NCBI RefSeq assembly: GCF_014207655.1
Contig: NZ_JACHHJ010000007.1
Coordinates: 1-64,000 of the forward strand
Source: Geomicrobium halophilum
Lineage (GTDB): Bacteria > Bacillota > Bacilli > Bacillales > Marinococcaceae
Length of the DNA stretch: 64,000 bases
Reading direction: 5' to 3'
The position numbers and the translations under genes were made by a program. Positions 19,781-30,611 of the stretch are shown here, piece after piece (position 1 is the stretch's first letter; every line of letters starts with the position of its first letter). Under the pieces are notes generated by a model. It had not been told where the DNA came from, made no database searches, and worked only from the letters and a program-made list of their open reading frames with translations.

Positions 19781-20287
19781 ATGAGTACAGTCATCGAGCA
19801 AAAACAGACGGTTGTTAATGAGATTGCTGAGAAGCTTTCGAATAGTGAATCCGTTATTCTCGTTGATTATCGCGGCCTCAATGTTGCCCAGTCTACTGAA
19901 TTGCGCCGTCAACTTCGTGAAGCTGATGTTGAATTTAAAGTTTACAAGAACACGATGACGCGTCGTGCGACAGAAGAGACGAACTTTACAGGGATAGATG
20001 AATTTCTCGTCGGCCCTACAGCGATTGCCACCAGTCGTACAGATGCAGTGGCGGCTGCAAAAGTCTTGCATAACTTTTCTAAGGAAAATAAAGAGCTTGA
20101 AATTAAGACAGGGATTATCCAGGGAGATGTAACAGCGGTTGAAGATATTAAGCAAATCGCCGAACTTCCTTCCTACGATGGACTTGTCGCTATGCTTCTC
20201 AGTGTGTTACAAGCGCCGTTACGAAATTTTGCTTTGGCTTCCAAAGCTGTCGCTGATCAAAAAGAAGAAAACGGAGAAGAATCCTAA
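19781..20287 (+). CDS. rplJ: 50S ribosomal protein L10
   Basis: L10 anchors L12 dimers to the ribosomal stalk. The 168-aa protein has the rRNA-binding N-terminal domain ([32 protein letters not shown]) and a C-terminal L12-binding helix ([22 protein letters not shown]). AGGAGGTGG precedes the ATG, and the L10 leader lies directly upstream. Confidence 0.97.
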   Translation: MSTVIEQKQTVVNEIAEKLSNSESVILVDYRGLNVAQSTELRRQLREADVEFKVYKNTMTRRATEETNFTGIDEFLVGPTAIATSRTDAVAAAKVLHNFSKENKELEIKTGIIQGDVTAVEDIKQIAELPSYDGLVAMLLSVLQAPLRNFALASKAVADQKEENGEES

Positions 20288-20309
20288 ACAATAGAAGGAG
20301 GAAGTAAAA

Positions 20310-20675
20310 ATGGCAAAAGAACAAATTATTGAAGAAATCAAAGGAATGACCGTTCTTGAATTGAACGATCTTGTAAAAGCTATTGAAGAAGAATTTGGTG
20401 TTACTGCAGCAGCACCAGTCGCTGTTGGCGGCGGTGACAGTGGAGAAGCCGCCGAAGAAGAACAAACAGAATTTAACGTTGTATTGAGTGACGCAGGCTC
20501 TTCCAAGATCAACGTTATTAAAGTGGTTCGTGGTATTACAGGTCTTGGGCTTAAAGAAGCTAAAGCACTTGTTGATGGTGCACCAGAAACACTTAAAGAA
20601 GGCGTAAGCAAAGAAGATGCTGAAGACATGAAGAGCCAGCTTGAAGAAGCAGGCGCTCAAATTGAAGTGAAATAA
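20310..20675 (+). CDS. rplL: 50S ribosomal protein L7/L12
   Basis: The multicopy stalk protein that recruits translational GTPases. The 121-aa protein shows the N-terminal dimerisation helices ([19 protein letters not shown]), an alanine-rich hinge and the C-terminal domain ([35 protein letters not shown]). The ribosome site AGAAGGAGG is strong, in keeping with high expression. A terminator follows. Confidence 0.98.
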   Translation: MAKEQIIEEIKGMTVLELNDLVKAIEEEFGVTAAAPVAVGGGDSGEAAEEEQTEFNVVLSDAGSSKINVIKVVRGITGLGLKEAKALVDGAPETLKEGVSKEDAEDMKSQLEEAGAQIEVK

Positions 20676-20685
20676 GTGCGCAAGT

Positions 20686-20725
20686 AAAAGCTTCCCTGTT
20701 TGATTTAAGCGGGGAGGCTTTTTTA
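20686..20725 (+). terminator. Terminator after rplL
   Basis: AAAAGCTTCCC pairs with GGGGAGGCTTTT through a 10-bp stem with G-U pairs, then TTTTT. It separates rplJ-rplL from the methyltransferase gene. Confidence 0.85.
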
Positions 20726-20786
20726 GCCTGTATTAGAATCTCCGTGATGGAACTGGTGACCTGGGGAGATAGAGGAGAAGTGGTGG

Positions 20787-21407
20787 ATGCTTGAACACTA
20801 TTACAACGAACAGCCTCAAGTTCAAAGCGATGAGCAAGCCTTTGAGACTTCGATCAGAAATGATAAGTTTTCTTTCACATCGGATCGGGGTGTTTTTGCA
20901 AAAGGTGGAATCGATTTCGGTAGTCGCTTATTGATTGAAGCATTTGTGGAACCGGATATTTACGGCCAGATATTAGATATGGGCTGTGGTTACGGTCCGA
21001 TCGGGATTGCACTTGCGAAGATAACGGGTCGAGATGTAACCATGACCGATATAAACGAAAGAGCGGTTCAACTAGCTGAAAAGAATATTACTCAAAATAA
21101 TGCACCGTGGGTAAGGGTCGTAGCAGGAGATCTTTATTCGGGGCTGGGAAATGATGAACGATTCGCTGTCATTGTGACTAACCCGCCGATTCGGGCAGGA
21201 AAAGCAGTTGTTCATCGTATGATTTCAGAAGCAGGCAATTATTTATTGGCGGATGGATCGTTATGGATGGTGATTCAAAAGAAGCAGGGAGCCCCTTCCG
21301 CGAAAAAAAAGCTTCAGGAGTTATACGAAGAAGTTAATGTAGTGGAGAAAGATAAAGGGTATTACGTATTTAAGGCGCAAGGCTTTCGAGAGCCAGGTGC
21401 AAAATGA
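20787..21407 (+). CDS. Class I SAM-dependent methyltransferase, RsmC-like (YbxB)
   Basis: The 206-aa protein resembles the catalytic half of RsmC, the 16S rRNA m2G methyltransferase. The SAM loop LDMGCGYGPIGIALA is near residue 60 and the NPP-type catalytic motif VIVTNPPIRAGK near 132. B. subtilis has its counterpart ybxB in the same place between rplL and rpoB. The target base has not been shown from sequence. GAGGAGAAG precedes the ATG. Confidence 0.9.
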   Translation: MLEHYYNEQPQVQSDEQAFETSIRNDKFSFTSDRGVFAKGGIDFGSRLLIEAFVEPDIYGQILDMGCGYGPIGIALAKITGRDVTMTDINERAVQLAEKNITQNNAPWVRVVAGDLYSGLGNDERFAVIVTNPPIRAGKAVVHRMISEAGNYLLADGSLWMVIQKKQGAPSAKKKLQELYEEVNVVEKDKGYYVFKAQGFREPGAK

Positions 21408-21853
21408 CCTTGTACAAACAAAAAAAGTGTTTGACTCTTAACCTTATTCGTGGTACTATTATTTAATGCGTATAATCGTCTGATTTTCAAGGAGATTTTT
21501 TGATTGGTAAGTATAAAGGTTATTGGATAGGGGAATACTAGTAGAATGCGAAAAATTTGGTATGACGATAATGCCATATTTTAATTGCGTGTGCAAAAAA
21601 GAGGGATAATAGAGATTCATAGTTCGGTGCCAGAGCGCTAGCGTCGATGTTGTCGCAGGAAATGTTTTCCGGACTGTTTGAGCATTCTCTTTAACTCTTT
21701 TTTTCATTCTACTATGTGTTTGCTTTCCTGTATATAACTGTCGGCATCATTCTTTTCATGAAGAATGTTCTTTTTCCCTTCCCTGTGCAGCTAGGTCTGG
21801 CCGAGGCCTTTTAGGGATCGTTAAACAATACGCGGATTTGAGGGGTGAATTCG
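21408..21853 (+). promoter_or_regulatory. rpoB leader: promoter, repeat R2 and attenuator-like hairpin
   Basis: TTGACT (21431-21436), 17 nt and TACTAT (21454-21459) form the likely rpoBC promoter, leaving a leader of nearly 400 nt. Repeat R2 covers about 21588-21693, ending TTTTCCGGACTGTTTGAGCA like the other family members. Further on CATTCTT/AAGAATG (21748-21767) with TTCTTTTT behaves like a terminator and may attenuate rpoB. No gene is present in the gap. Confidence 0.6.
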
Positions 21854-24800
21854 TTGACAGGTCAACTCATTCAGTATGGACGCCATCGCCAGCGAAGAAG
21901 CTACGCTAGAATTAGTGAAGTCATGGATCTTCCTAATCTCATTGAGATTCAAACAGCTTCATACCAGTGGTTTCTTGATGAAGGGATACAAGAAATGTTC
22001 CAGGACATTTCCCCGATTGAAGATTTTACTGGCAATCTTGTGTTAGAATTCATCGATTACAGCCTTGGTGATCCGAAGTATTCCGTTGAAGAATCAAAAG
22101 AGCGGGATGTTACTTATTCCGCACCATTGCGGGTGAAAGTCCGTCTCATGAACCAGGAGACTGGTGAAGTGAAGGAACAAGAAGTATTCATGGGCGATTT
22201 TCCATTGATGACAGATACAGGTACATTTATTATCAATGGCGCCGAACGTGTCATCGTTTCCCAACTTGTCCGTTCTCCCAGCGTTTATTATAGCCGAAAA
22301 ACCGACAAAAATGGAAAGAAAGGTTTTACAGCTACGGTGATTCCAAACCGGGGAGCCTGGATGGAAATGGAAACCGATGCAAAAGATATCGTCTATGTGC
22401 GTATTGATCGGACACGTAAAATTCCGGTAACCGTCTTGTTACGGGCACTGGGCTTTGGTGCTGATCAGGATATTCTTGATTTGATCGGTGAAAATGAGTA
22501 TTTACGGAACTCATTAGAAAAAGATAACACAGATGATACGGAAAAGGCACTATTAGAAATTTATGAGCGGTTGCGTCCAGGTGAACCTCCTACGGTAGAC
22601 AATGCCAGAAGTTTGCTGGAATCCCGCTTCTTTGATCCGAAGAGGTATGACTTAGCTAATGTCGGGCGCTATAAAATCAATAAAAAATTACACATTAAAG
22701 ATCGTCTCTTTAATCAGGTGCTTGCTGAAACGCTCGCTGATCCAGAAACCGGGGAAGTGATTGCTGAGGAAGGTGCACTTATTGATCGAAGAACGCTTGA
22801 CCGCTTGCTTCCTTACCTTGAAAACGGCCTCGGATTTAAGACCTATACGGTTGCTGATGGCATTGTAGAAGATGACCACGATGTTACCGTACAGTCTATA
22901 AAAGTTTATGCTCCCAATGATACTGAAGGAGAGCAAACGATTCAGGTAATCGGTAATGGTGGCATTGATAGTAATGTCAAGAACATTACTGCTGAAGATA
23001 TTATCGCCTCTATCAGTTATTTTTTCAATTTGCTACACGGTGTCGGAGGAACGGACGATATTGACCATCTTGGAAACCGCCGTTTGCGCTCCGTTGGTGA
23101 ATTGTTGCAAAATCAATTCCGAATTGGGTTATCACGAATGGAACGTGTCGTTCGTGAACGGATGTCGATTCAAGACCCAGGCCAAATCACACCGCAGGCG
23201 TTAATTAATATCCGTCCGGTGATTGCTTCTATCAAAGAGTTCTTCGGCAGCTCTCAACTTTCACAGTTTATGGACCAAACAAATCCACTGGCTGAACTGA
23301 CACACAAACGACGTTTATCTGCGCTAGGTCCTGGCGGTTTAACAAGAGAGCGCGCGGGCATGGAAGTTCGTGACGTTCACTATTCCCACTACGGTCGGAT
23401 GTGTCCAATTGAAACGCCGGAAGGTCCCAACATTGGATTGATTAACTCCTTGTCCAGTTATGCAAAAGTGAATGCATTTGGCTTTATGGAGACACCTTAT
23501 CGACGTGTGGACCCGGAAACAGGGGCCGTTTCAGAGCAGGTTGATTATTTAACTGCGGATGAAGAGTTGAATTACGTCGTTGCACAGGCGAATGCGAAAC
23601 TTCATGAAGACGGTACATTCGCTGATGATCATATCATTGCACGCTTTCGTGAAGAAAATACAATCGTAGCGAAAGAGCGCATTGACTATATGGACGTTTC
23701 ACCGAAGCAGGTCGTTTCTGCAGCAACAGCATCGATTCCTTTCCTTGAAAATGATGACTCCAACAGGGCATTAATGGGAGCGAACATGCAGCGTCAGGCA
23801 GTACCTTTATTAGAGCCGGATGCACCATTGATAGGTACAGGTATGGAGTACGTGTCAGCGAAAGATTCAGGAGCTGCTGTAACTGCACATCATCGCGGGA
23901 TCGCAAAACGTGTGACTGCTAGGGAAATTCGTATCCGCCGCCTTGAAGAAGTGAACGGAAAAGAAGTAGAAACGGATGATGATGTTTATAGATTATCTAA
24001 GTTTATCCGTTCCAACCAAGGCACTAGCTACAATCAACGCCCGATCATAAGTGAGGGAGACGTTATTGAAAAAGGAGAAGTCCTTGCCGATGGGCCATCC
24101 ATGGATAAAGGGGAAATGGCCATTGGTCGAAACGTATTGACCGGGTTTATGACATGGGATGGTTACAACTTTGAAGATGCGATTATTCTCAGTGAACGAC
24201 TAGTAAAAGATGATGTCTTTACATCGGTTCATATTGAGGAGTATGAATCTGAATCGCGTGATACAAAACTAGGTCCTGAAGAAATTACTCGCGATATCCC
24301 TAACATCGGTGAAGATGCCCTCCGTAACCTTGATGAACGGGGAATCATTCGCATCGGTGCTGAAATTAAGGATGGCGACATTCTTGTTGGTAAAGTTACC
24401 CCGAAAGGGATGACAGAGCTTACAGCTGAAGAACGTTTGCTTCATGCGATTTTCGGTGAGAAGGCACGTGAAGTTCGAGACACGTCACTACGTTCACCTC
24501 ACGGCGGAGATGGAATTGTACTCGACGTTAAGATTTTCAATCGCGATGATGGTGACGAATTGCCGCCAGGGGTCAATCAGTTAGTTCGTGTTTATATCGT
24601 ACAAAAACGGAAGATTCACGAAGGAGATAAAATGGCAGGCCGTCATGGGAATAAAGGAGTCATTTCCCGGATTTTACCTGAAGAGGATATGCCGTATATG
24701 CCAGATGGGACGCCGATTGACATGATGTTAAACCCGCTTGGTGTGCCATCCCGAATGAATATCGGACAAGTGCTGGAAATGCATTTAGGCATGGCTGCCC

Positions 24801-25396
24801 GTGATCTTAACCTCCATATGGCTACCCCAGTATTTGATGGAGCACGCGAGGAAGATGTGTGGGAAACACTTCAGGAAGCTGGCATGGCCAGAGACGGTAA
24901 AACGGTATTGTATGATGGACGCAGCGGTGATGCTTACGATAACCGAATTTCCGTTGGGGTCATGTACATGATTAAGCTGGCGCACATGGTCGATGATAAA
25001 CTTCACGCACGTTCAACCGGTCCATATTCCCTTGTTACGCAACAACCGCTTGGCGGGAAAGCCCAATTTGGGGGTCAGCGCTTTGGAGAAATGGAAGTTT
25101 GGGCACTTGAAGCTTATGGTGCAGCTTATACCCTTCAAGAAATCTTGACGGTAAAATCAGACGATGTTGTTGGTCGTGTGAAAACGTATGAATCCATTGT
25201 TAAAGGTGAAAATGTACCGGAGCCGGGAGTTCCGGAATCGTTCAAAGTATTAATCAAAGAACTTCAAAGTCTAGGCATGGACGTAAAGATGCTCTCCAGC
25301 AATGAAGAAGAGATTGAAATGAAAGAGCTGGATGATGAAGAAGAGCAGGGAAATGACAAAATGAACCTAAAACTGGAGTCTACGGAGAACGCATAA
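21854..25396 (+). CDS. rpoB: DNA-directed RNA polymerase subunit beta
   Basis: The 1180-aa catalytic subunit. The TTG at 21854, after GAGGGGTGA, gives [20 protein letters not shown] as in B. subtilis; the GTG at 21845 is less likely. The rifampicin region reads [13 protein letters not shown] and [14 protein letters not shown], unmutated at the usual resistance positions. The catalytic-site segments GRHGNKGVI and [24 protein letters not shown] are present. The acidic tail after residue 1150 is variable in the family. The gap to rpoC is unusually long (281 nt). Confidence 0.97.
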   Translation: MTGQLIQYGRHRQRRSYARISEVMDLPNLIEIQTASYQWFLDEGIQEMFQDISPIEDFTGNLVLEFIDYSLGDPKYSVEESKERDVTYSAPLRVKVRLMNQETGEVKEQEVFMGDFPLMTDTGTFIINGAERVIVSQLVRSPSVYYSRKTDKNGKKGFTATVIPNRGAWMEMETDAKDIVYVRIDRTRKIPVTVLLRALGFGADQDILDLIGENEYLRNSLEKDNTDDTEKALLEIYERLRPGEPPTVDNARSLLESRFFDPKRYDLANVGRYKINKKLHIKDRLFNQVLAETLADPETGEVIAEEGALIDRRTLDRLLPYLENGLGFKTYTVADGIVEDDHDVTVQSIKVYAPNDTEGEQTIQVIGNGGIDSNVKNITAEDIIASISYFFNLLHGVGGTDDIDHLGNRRLRSVGELLQNQFRIGLSRMERVVRERMSIQDPGQITPQALINIRPVIASIKEFFGSSQLSQFMDQTNPLAELTHKRRLSALGPGGLTRERAGMEVRDVHYSHYGRMCPIETPEGPNIGLINSLSSYAKVNAFGFMETPYRRVDPETGAVSEQVDYLTADEELNYVVAQANAKLHEDGTFADDHIIARFREENTIVAKERIDYMDVSPKQVVSAATASIPFLENDDSNRALMGANMQRQAVPLLEPDAPLIGTGMEYVSAKDSGAAVTAHHRGIAKRVTAREIRIRRLEEVNGKEVETDDDVYRLSKFIRSNQGTSYNQRPIISEGDVIEKGEVLADGPSMDKGEMAIGRNVLTGFMTWDGYNFEDAIILSERLVKDDVFTSVHIEEYESESRDTKLGPEEITRDIPNIGEDALRNLDERGIIRIGAEIKDGDILVGKVTPKGMTELTAEERLLHAIFGEKAREVRDTSLRSPHGGDGIVLDVKIFNRDDGDELPPGVNQLVRVYIVQKRKIHEGDKMAGRHGNKGVISRILPEEDMPYMPDGTPIDMMLNPLGVPSRMNIGQVLEMHLGMAARDLNLHMATPVFDGAREEDVWETLQEAGMARDGKTVLYDGRSGDAYDNRISVGVMYMIKLAHMVDDKLHARSTGPYSLVTQQPLGGKAQFGGQRFGEMEVWALEAYGAAYTLQEILTVKSDDVVGRVKTYESIVKGENVPEPGVPESFKVLIKELQSLGMDVKMLSSNEEEIEMKELDDEEEQGNDKMNLKLESTENA

Positions 25397-25677
25397 GAAA
25401 TCGTTCAAAAGAGGAGAAATAGAACCTGAGAATTCCCAGAATAGCGGCTTTGAGCAACGGACGGAAGCTGGTCGCTACGAAAGCAATACCCTGCATGAAA
25501 ACAGGTTTTTCTAGAAGGGGTCTGTGGCTGACGCGGAATTCAAGCAGCTATCTTTCCCGTACGTTTTGAACACCTATAAGAAGAACGGCCCTAGAGAATT
25601 AGGGTCGCTCTTTACCTCTTATTTCGTCTCTTTAAGCCCCTTTGACAACTCGAGCGCAGGAAAGGGAGGGTCCCCCT
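25397..25677 (+). repeat. Repeat R3 and hairpin in the rpoB-rpoC gap
   Basis: R3 begins CGTTCAAAAGAGGAGAAATA near 25402 and ends CTTTCCCGTACGTTTTGAAC near 25570; the two ends are inverted. The right part GGAATTCAAGCAGC aligns with GGAAATTCAACAGC in R1. Just after it, CGGCCCTA/TAGGGTCG (25586-25607) forms an 8-bp hairpin followed by a pyrimidine-rich tract without a clean T-run. AAAGGGAGGG at 25661 is the rpoC ribosome site. No gene is present. Confidence 0.6.
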
Positions 25678-28600
25678 TTGATAGATGTCAATAACTTCGA
25701 ATACATGAAAGTCGGTCTTGCATCTCCAGATAAGATTCGCAGTTGGTCTAGAGGAGAAGTGAAGAAACCTGAAACCATCAACTATCGGACGCTTAAACCG
25801 GAAAAGGATGGTTTATTTTGCGAACGTATTTTTGGTCCTCAAAAGGACTGGGAATGTCACTGCGGGAAATATAAGCGTGTTCGCTATAAAGGTGTGGTCT
25901 GTGACCGTTGCGGTGTAGAAGTCACGCGCGCTAAGGTTCGCCGTGAACGTATGGGTCACATTGAGTTAGCAGCTCCTGTATCTCATATTTGGTATTTTAA
26001 AGGTATTCCAAGCCGCATGGGTCTAGTCTTGGATATGTCTCCGCGCTCCCTTGAAGAAGTGATCTATTTTGCTTCTTATGTAGTAACGGATACAGGTGAT
26101 ACACCACTTGAGTACAAACAACTGCTTTCTGAAAAAGAATACCGGGCCTATTATGATAAATATGGCCGTTCCTTTACCGCACAAATGGGTGCAGAAGCGA
26201 TCCGCAAAATTTTATCAGACCTAAATCTAGATAAAGAAGTAAAAACTTTAAATGATGAGTTGGAAACAGCTCAAGGCCAACGTCGAACACGTGCCATTAA
26301 GCGCTTGGAGGTATTGGAGGCTTTTCGTCATTCTGGGAATCATCCATCCTGGATGATTATGGATGTTCTGCCAATCATTCCACCTGAATTACGTCCAATG
26401 GTGCAGTTAGACGGTGGACGTTTTGCTACTTCTGACCTCAATGACTTATATCGCCGTGTCATCAATCGTAATAATCGTTTGAAGCGTTTGCTTGACCTTG
26501 GTGCTCCAAGTATCATTGTGCAAAATGAAAAGCGGATGCTTCAGGAAGCTGTTGATGCACTCATTGATAACGGAAGGCGTGGCCGGCCAGTTACAGGCCC
26601 AGGGAATCGTCCTCTTAAATCACTTTCTCATATGCTTAAAGGTAAACAGGGGCGTTTCCGCCAGAACTTACTCGGTAAACGTGTAGACTACTCCGGTCGT
26701 TCTGTTATCGTGGTTGGTCCTAACCTAAAAATGTACCAGTGCGGGCTTCCGAAAGAGATGGCATTAGAACTATTTAAACCGTTTGTTATGAAAGAACTGG
26801 TAGCCAATGGTCAAGCGCACAACATTAAAAGTGCTAAACGTAAAGTTGATCGTGTGCAGCCGGAAATATGGGATGTACTTGAAGAGGTAATCAAAGAACA
26901 TCCGGTATTGTTGAATCGTGCACCTACACTGCACAGGTTAGGCATCCAGGCTTTTGAACCTACGCTCGTAGAAGGTCGTGCCATTCGTTTGCACCCACTC
27001 GTCTGTGCAGCATACAATGCTGATTTCGACGGTGACCAAATGGCCGTTCACGTCCCACTGTCTGCAGAGGCACAAGCAGAAGCGCGTGTCCTTATGATGG
27101 CAGCCCAAAATATCTTGAATCCAAAAGACGGAAAACCGGTCGTTACACCTTCACAAGACATGGTTCTTGGAAACTATTATCTAACGCTAGAACAGGAGAA
27201 TGCGGTAGGTGAGGGTTCCATATTTAAAGATGGAAATGAGGCCTTAACCGCATATCAAAATGGATATGTTCACTTGCATACGCGTATTGCACTTCCGGCT
27301 AATTCATTGAACAAAACAACATTCCCGGAAGGTGCGGAAAATAAGTTATTGTTAACAACGATCGGCAAACTTATTTTCAATGAGATTCTGCCAAGCTCCT
27401 TCCCATATATTAATGAGCCGACTGCGGAAAATTTGGAGCGGGAAACACCAGAGAAGTATTTAATTCCTAAGGGATCAGATGTAAAAGCAGTCCTGGCAGA
27501 AACCGACCTCGTTCTACCGTTCAAAAAGGGCTTTTTAGGAGATATCATTGCTGAAGTATTTAAGGTATTTCAAGTCATAGAAACCTCCCGTATGTTAGAC
27601 AGTATGAAGGATCTTGGTTTCTATTATTCGACAAAAGCAGGCCTTACTGTAGGTGTCTCTGACGTCGTTGTTCTTTCGGAAAAGCAAGAGCTGCTGGATG
27701 AGACCGACGAGAAAGTCGAGCGTGTAATGAAGCAGTTTAGACGTGGTTTAATCACGGAAGAGGAACGTTATGACAAAGTGATCTCCCTATGGAGTGAAGC
27801 AAAAGACACCATTCAAAACCGGCTCATGAAAACACTCGACCGTTCGAACCCGATCTATATGATGAGTGATTCTGGTTCTCGTGGGAATGCTTCTAACTTC
27901 ACCCAACTTGCAGGTATGCGTGGTTTGATGGCAAATCCATCGGGAAAAATTATCGAACTTCCTATCAAGTCGAGCTTTAGGGAAGGTCTTACAGTATTGG
28001 AGTACTTTATTTCCACTCATGGTGCTCGAAAAGGTCTTGCAGATACCGCGCTTAAAACCGCTGACTCAGGTTACTTGACACGTCGACTCGTTGATGTGGC
28101 GCAAGATGTTATCGTTCGCGAAGACGATTGTGGAACGGATCGCGGCCTTCTCGTTGAGGCCTTGCGTGACGGAACTGAAGTGATCGAAGGTTTATATGAC
28201 CGTCTCGTCGGTCGTGTAGCATTCCAAACCGTAAAGGATCCAGAAACTGAAAACGTGATTGTGCGGAAAAATGAACTCATTAGTGAAGACACAGCAAAAG
28301 TAATTGTGGATGCAGGTGTTGAAAAGGTAGTTATTCGGTCTGCATTTGCATGTGATACTTCTCATGGGGTTTGTAAGAAATGCTATGGTCGTAATCTAGC
28401 GACGGGCAGTGACGTAGAAGTTGGAGAAGCAGTCGGAATTATCGCTGCCCAATCCATTGGTGAACCAGGGACACAACTTACAATGCGTACCTTCCACACC
28501 GGTGGTGTTGCTGGGGACGATATTACCCAGGGTCTTCCGCGTATTCAAGAACTCTTTGAAGCCCGTAACCCGAAAGGTCAGGCTTTGATCAGTGAGCTTG

Positions 28601-29289
28601 CAGGTACGGTGAGTGAAGTTCAGGATACAGGGGATAAAAAGGATATTGTGATCAAGGGTGAATTCGAATCAAGGTCCTATACGACAGCTTACGGTGCAAG
28701 GCTCAGTGTTGCTGAAGGTGATGAAGTCGAAGCCGGTCAAGCGCTTACGGAAGGATCTATTGATCCGAAGGAACTGTTGAAAGTTACTGGATTAAAAGAA
28801 GTCCAGGAATACTTGCTTAAGGAAGTTCAGAAAGTCTACCGTATGCAAGGTGTTGAAATTGGTGATAAGCACGTAGAAGTTATGGTTCGGCAAATGCTCC
28901 GTAAAATACGTGTGAATGACTCAGGCGATACGAAAATACTTCCGGGTACATTGGTGGAAGTTAATCAATTTAACGAGGCCAACAAAGATGTACTCAAAAA
29001 AGACAAACGTCCAGCTGTTGGAAACCCGATTATTCTCGGGATTACAAAAGCATCGCTTGAGACGGATTCCTTCTTATCAGCAGCTTCATTTCAGGAGACA
29101 ACGCGTGTGCTTACAGATGCAGGGATTAAAGGGCGCACAGATGAACTTCTCGGCTTAAAAGAGAACGTCATCATCGGGAAGCTCGTACCTGCAGGAACAG
29201 GTATGCAACGCTATCGCTCCTTAGAAGCGAGCATTGCAGATGAAAGTGATGAAGAAGCAAAAGAACCGGAAAGTGCTTTATACGACTAA
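25678..29289 (+). CDS. rpoC: DNA-directed RNA polymerase subunit beta'
   Basis: The 1203-aa subunit with the active-site magnesium. TTG 25678, eight nt after AAAGGGAGGG, yields [20 protein letters not shown] as in the family; an upstream in-frame TTG at 25642 is less likely. The zinc-binding [20 protein letters not shown] lies near 60-78. The catalytic [16 protein letters not shown] is near 445. The bridge helix and trigger loop ([20 protein letters not shown]) and a second zinc site ([13 protein letters not shown]) follow. Confidence 0.97.
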   Translation: MIDVNNFEYMKVGLASPDKIRSWSRGEVKKPETINYRTLKPEKDGLFCERIFGPQKDWECHCGKYKRVRYKGVVCDRCGVEVTRAKVRRERMGHIELAAPVSHIWYFKGIPSRMGLVLDMSPRSLEEVIYFASYVVTDTGDTPLEYKQLLSEKEYRAYYDKYGRSFTAQMGAEAIRKILSDLNLDKEVKTLNDELETAQGQRRTRAIKRLEVLEAFRHSGNHPSWMIMDVLPIIPPELRPMVQLDGGRFATSDLNDLYRRVINRNNRLKRLLDLGAPSIIVQNEKRMLQEAVDALIDNGRRGRPVTGPGNRPLKSLSHMLKGKQGRFRQNLLGKRVDYSGRSVIVVGPNLKMYQCGLPKEMALELFKPFVMKELVANGQAHNIKSAKRKVDRVQPEIWDVLEEVIKEHPVLLNRAPTLHRLGIQAFEPTLVEGRAIRLHPLVCAAYNADFDGDQMAVHVPLSAEAQAEARVLMMAAQNILNPKDGKPVVTPSQDMVLGNYYLTLEQENAVGEGSIFKDGNEALTAYQNGYVHLHTRIALPANSLNKTTFPEGAENKLLLTTIGKLIFNEILPSSFPYINEPTAENLERETPEKYLIPKGSDVKAVLAETDLVLPFKKGFLGDIIAEVFKVFQVIETSRMLDSMKDLGFYYSTKAGLTVGVSDVVVLSEKQELLDETDEKVERVMKQFRRGLITEEERYDKVISLWSEAKDTIQNRLMKTLDRSNPIYMMSDSGSRGNASNFTQLAGMRGLMANPSGKIIELPIKSSFREGLTVLEYFISTHGARKGLADTALKTADSGYLTRRLVDVAQDVIVREDDCGTDRGLLVEALRDGTEVIEGLYDRLVGRVAFQTVKDPETENVIVRKNELISEDTAKVIVDAGVEKVVIRSAFACDTSHGVCKKCYGRNLATGSDVEVGEAVGIIAAQSIGEPGTQLTMRTFHTGGVAGDDITQGLPRIQELFEARNPKGQALISELAGTVSEVQDTGDKKDIVIKGEFESRSYTTAYGARLSVAEGDEVEAGQALTEGSIDPKELLKVTGLKEVQEYLLKEVQKVYRMQGVEIGDKHVEVMVRQMLRKIRVNDSGDTKILPGTLVEVNQFNEANKDVLKKDKRPAVGNPIILGITKASLETDSFLSAASFQETTRVLTDAGIKGRTDELLGLKENVIIGKLVPAGTGMQRYRSLEASIADESDEEAKEPESALYD

Positions 29290-29613
29290 AAGTTTGTTGA
29301 CACAATCATGCCCCTTTGTTACGATATCTTAGGTGCGCCTCATCCACCTGTATAGTGTTTATAAAGGTGGATGAGGGCAAATCGAATAAAAGGCTTGAGG
29401 CCTTTTTGTGAAAAGCGAATGGTTTTTGCCTGACGCAAGCATCAAACGCTGCGTCAGGTAAGAACTTTACTTTTACACTTTTATGAACCACCTGGAACAG
29501 TGGTCTTGAAAAAACCGGTATAAACAGGGTTTCTCAAGGCCAATATTCAGTGATAGGTTAATAAAATGCTGCTAATCTATTTGCAGTGTAATAATCAGAA
29601 AGGAGGAAAACCG
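29290..29613 (+). promoter_or_regulatory. Structured rpsL leader with promoter and terminator-like hairpin
   Basis: TTGACA (29297-29302), 17 nt and TACGAT (29320-29325) start directly after the rpoC stop. Four hairpins follow: a perfect 12-bp CCTCATCCACCT stem (29338-29376); AAAAGGC/GCCTTTT with TTTTT (29388-29407), which looks like a terminator; CCTGACGCA/TGCGTCAGG extended by further pairs (29426-29461); and CTTGA/TCAAG with AAACC/GGTTT (29505-29538). The L7Ae-like gene usually found here is absent. The layout suggests attenuation of the str operon. Confidence 0.6.
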
Positions 29614-30027
29614 ATGCCAACAATGAATCAGCTCGTCCGCAAAGGTCGACAAACAAAGCCGAAGAAATCGGATGCTCCAGCGCTTAATAGAGGATATAAT
29701 AGCTATAAGAAGCTACAAACGATCCAATCTTCACCTCATAAACAAGGCGTTTGTACACGTGTGGGTACGATGACACCGAAAAAGCCGAACTCAGCCCTTC
29801 GGAAGTATGCACGTGTTCGTTTGACCAATGGGATTGAAGTAACAGCTTATATTCCGGGAATTGGGCATAACTTGCAAGAACACAGTGTTGTTCTCATTCG
29901 TGGTGGTCGTGTGAAAGACCTTCCAGGTGTGCGTTATCATATTGTCCGTGGAGCGCTTGATACAGCTGGTGTTCAAAACCGTAAGCAGAGCCGTTCTAAG
30001 TACGGAACAAAACGTGCGAAGAAATAA
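29614..30027 (+). CDS. rpsL: 30S ribosomal protein S12
   Basis: S12 sits at the decoding centre. The 137-aa protein starts [13 protein letters not shown], with AAAGGAGG upstream; an in-frame ATG at 29566 is too far upstream and matches nothing. The conserved [17 protein letters not shown] near 40-56 keeps lysine at the classic streptomycin position, and [14 protein letters not shown] carries the second such lysine. First gene of rpsL-rpsG-fusA-tuf. Confidence 0.97.
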   Translation: MPTMNQLVRKGRQTKPKKSDAPALNRGYNSYKKLQTIQSSPHKQGVCTRVGTMTPKKPNSALRKYARVRLTNGIEVTAYIPGIGHNLQEHSVVLIRGGRVKDLPGVRYHIVRGALDTAGVQNRKQSRSKYGTKRAKK

Positions 30028-30082
30028 ATCCATTAATTAAGATCCATGAACATTGAAGATAATAGTGAAAGGAGGGCTGAAC

Positions 30083-30553
30083 ATGCCTCGTAAAGGTCCC
30101 GTACCTCGCCGTGAAGTGTTGCCCGATCCGATTTATAATTCAAAGTTGGTGACCCGTCTTATCAACCGTATCATGATTGACGGGAAAAAAGGAAAAGCAC
30201 AAAACATTCTTTACCAATCTTTTGATCTGGTTCGTGAGCGTAGCGGCGAAGAGCCGATGGAAGTTTTTGATCAGGCATTAAAGAATATTATGCCAGTACT
30301 GGAAGTTAAAGCACGCCGTGTCGGTGGTGCTAACTACCAAGTACCGATTGAAGTAAAACCTGATCGTCGCACGACACTTGGCTTACGCTGGTTGGTAAGC
30401 TATGCACGTCTGCGAGGAGAGAAATCGATGGAAGAGCGTCTAGCGAATGAAATTATGGATGCTGCCAATAATACTGGTTCAGCGGTTAGAAAGCGTGAAG
30501 ATACTCACCGCATGGCGGAAGCGAATAAAGCATTTGCCCATTACCGCTGGTAA
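30083..30553 (+). CDS. rpsG: 30S ribosomal protein S7
   Basis: S7 starts assembly of the 30S head. The 156-aa protein begins [16 protein letters not shown] and has [19 protein letters not shown] in the middle. AAAGGAGGG lies before ATG 30083; the in-frame ATG at 30053 is upstream of that site. It is 55 nt after rpsL. Confidence 0.97.
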   Translation: MPRKGPVPRREVLPDPIYNSKLVTRLINRIMIDGKKGKAQNILYQSFDLVRERSGEEPMEVFDQALKNIMPVLEVKARRVGGANYQVPIEVKPDRRTTLGLRWLVSYARLRGEKSMEERLANEIMDAANNTGSAVRKREDTHRMAEANKAFAHYRW

Positions 30554-30611
30554 TAACCGTTTCTCTCCATTTATAGTAATGAGAAATGGATGAAAGGAGA
30601 AAGTGTAGGCC

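Noticed and set aside
22000-25300. Possible rifampicin-resistance allele of rpoB
   Set aside because: The resistance-region residues look like the sensitive type.
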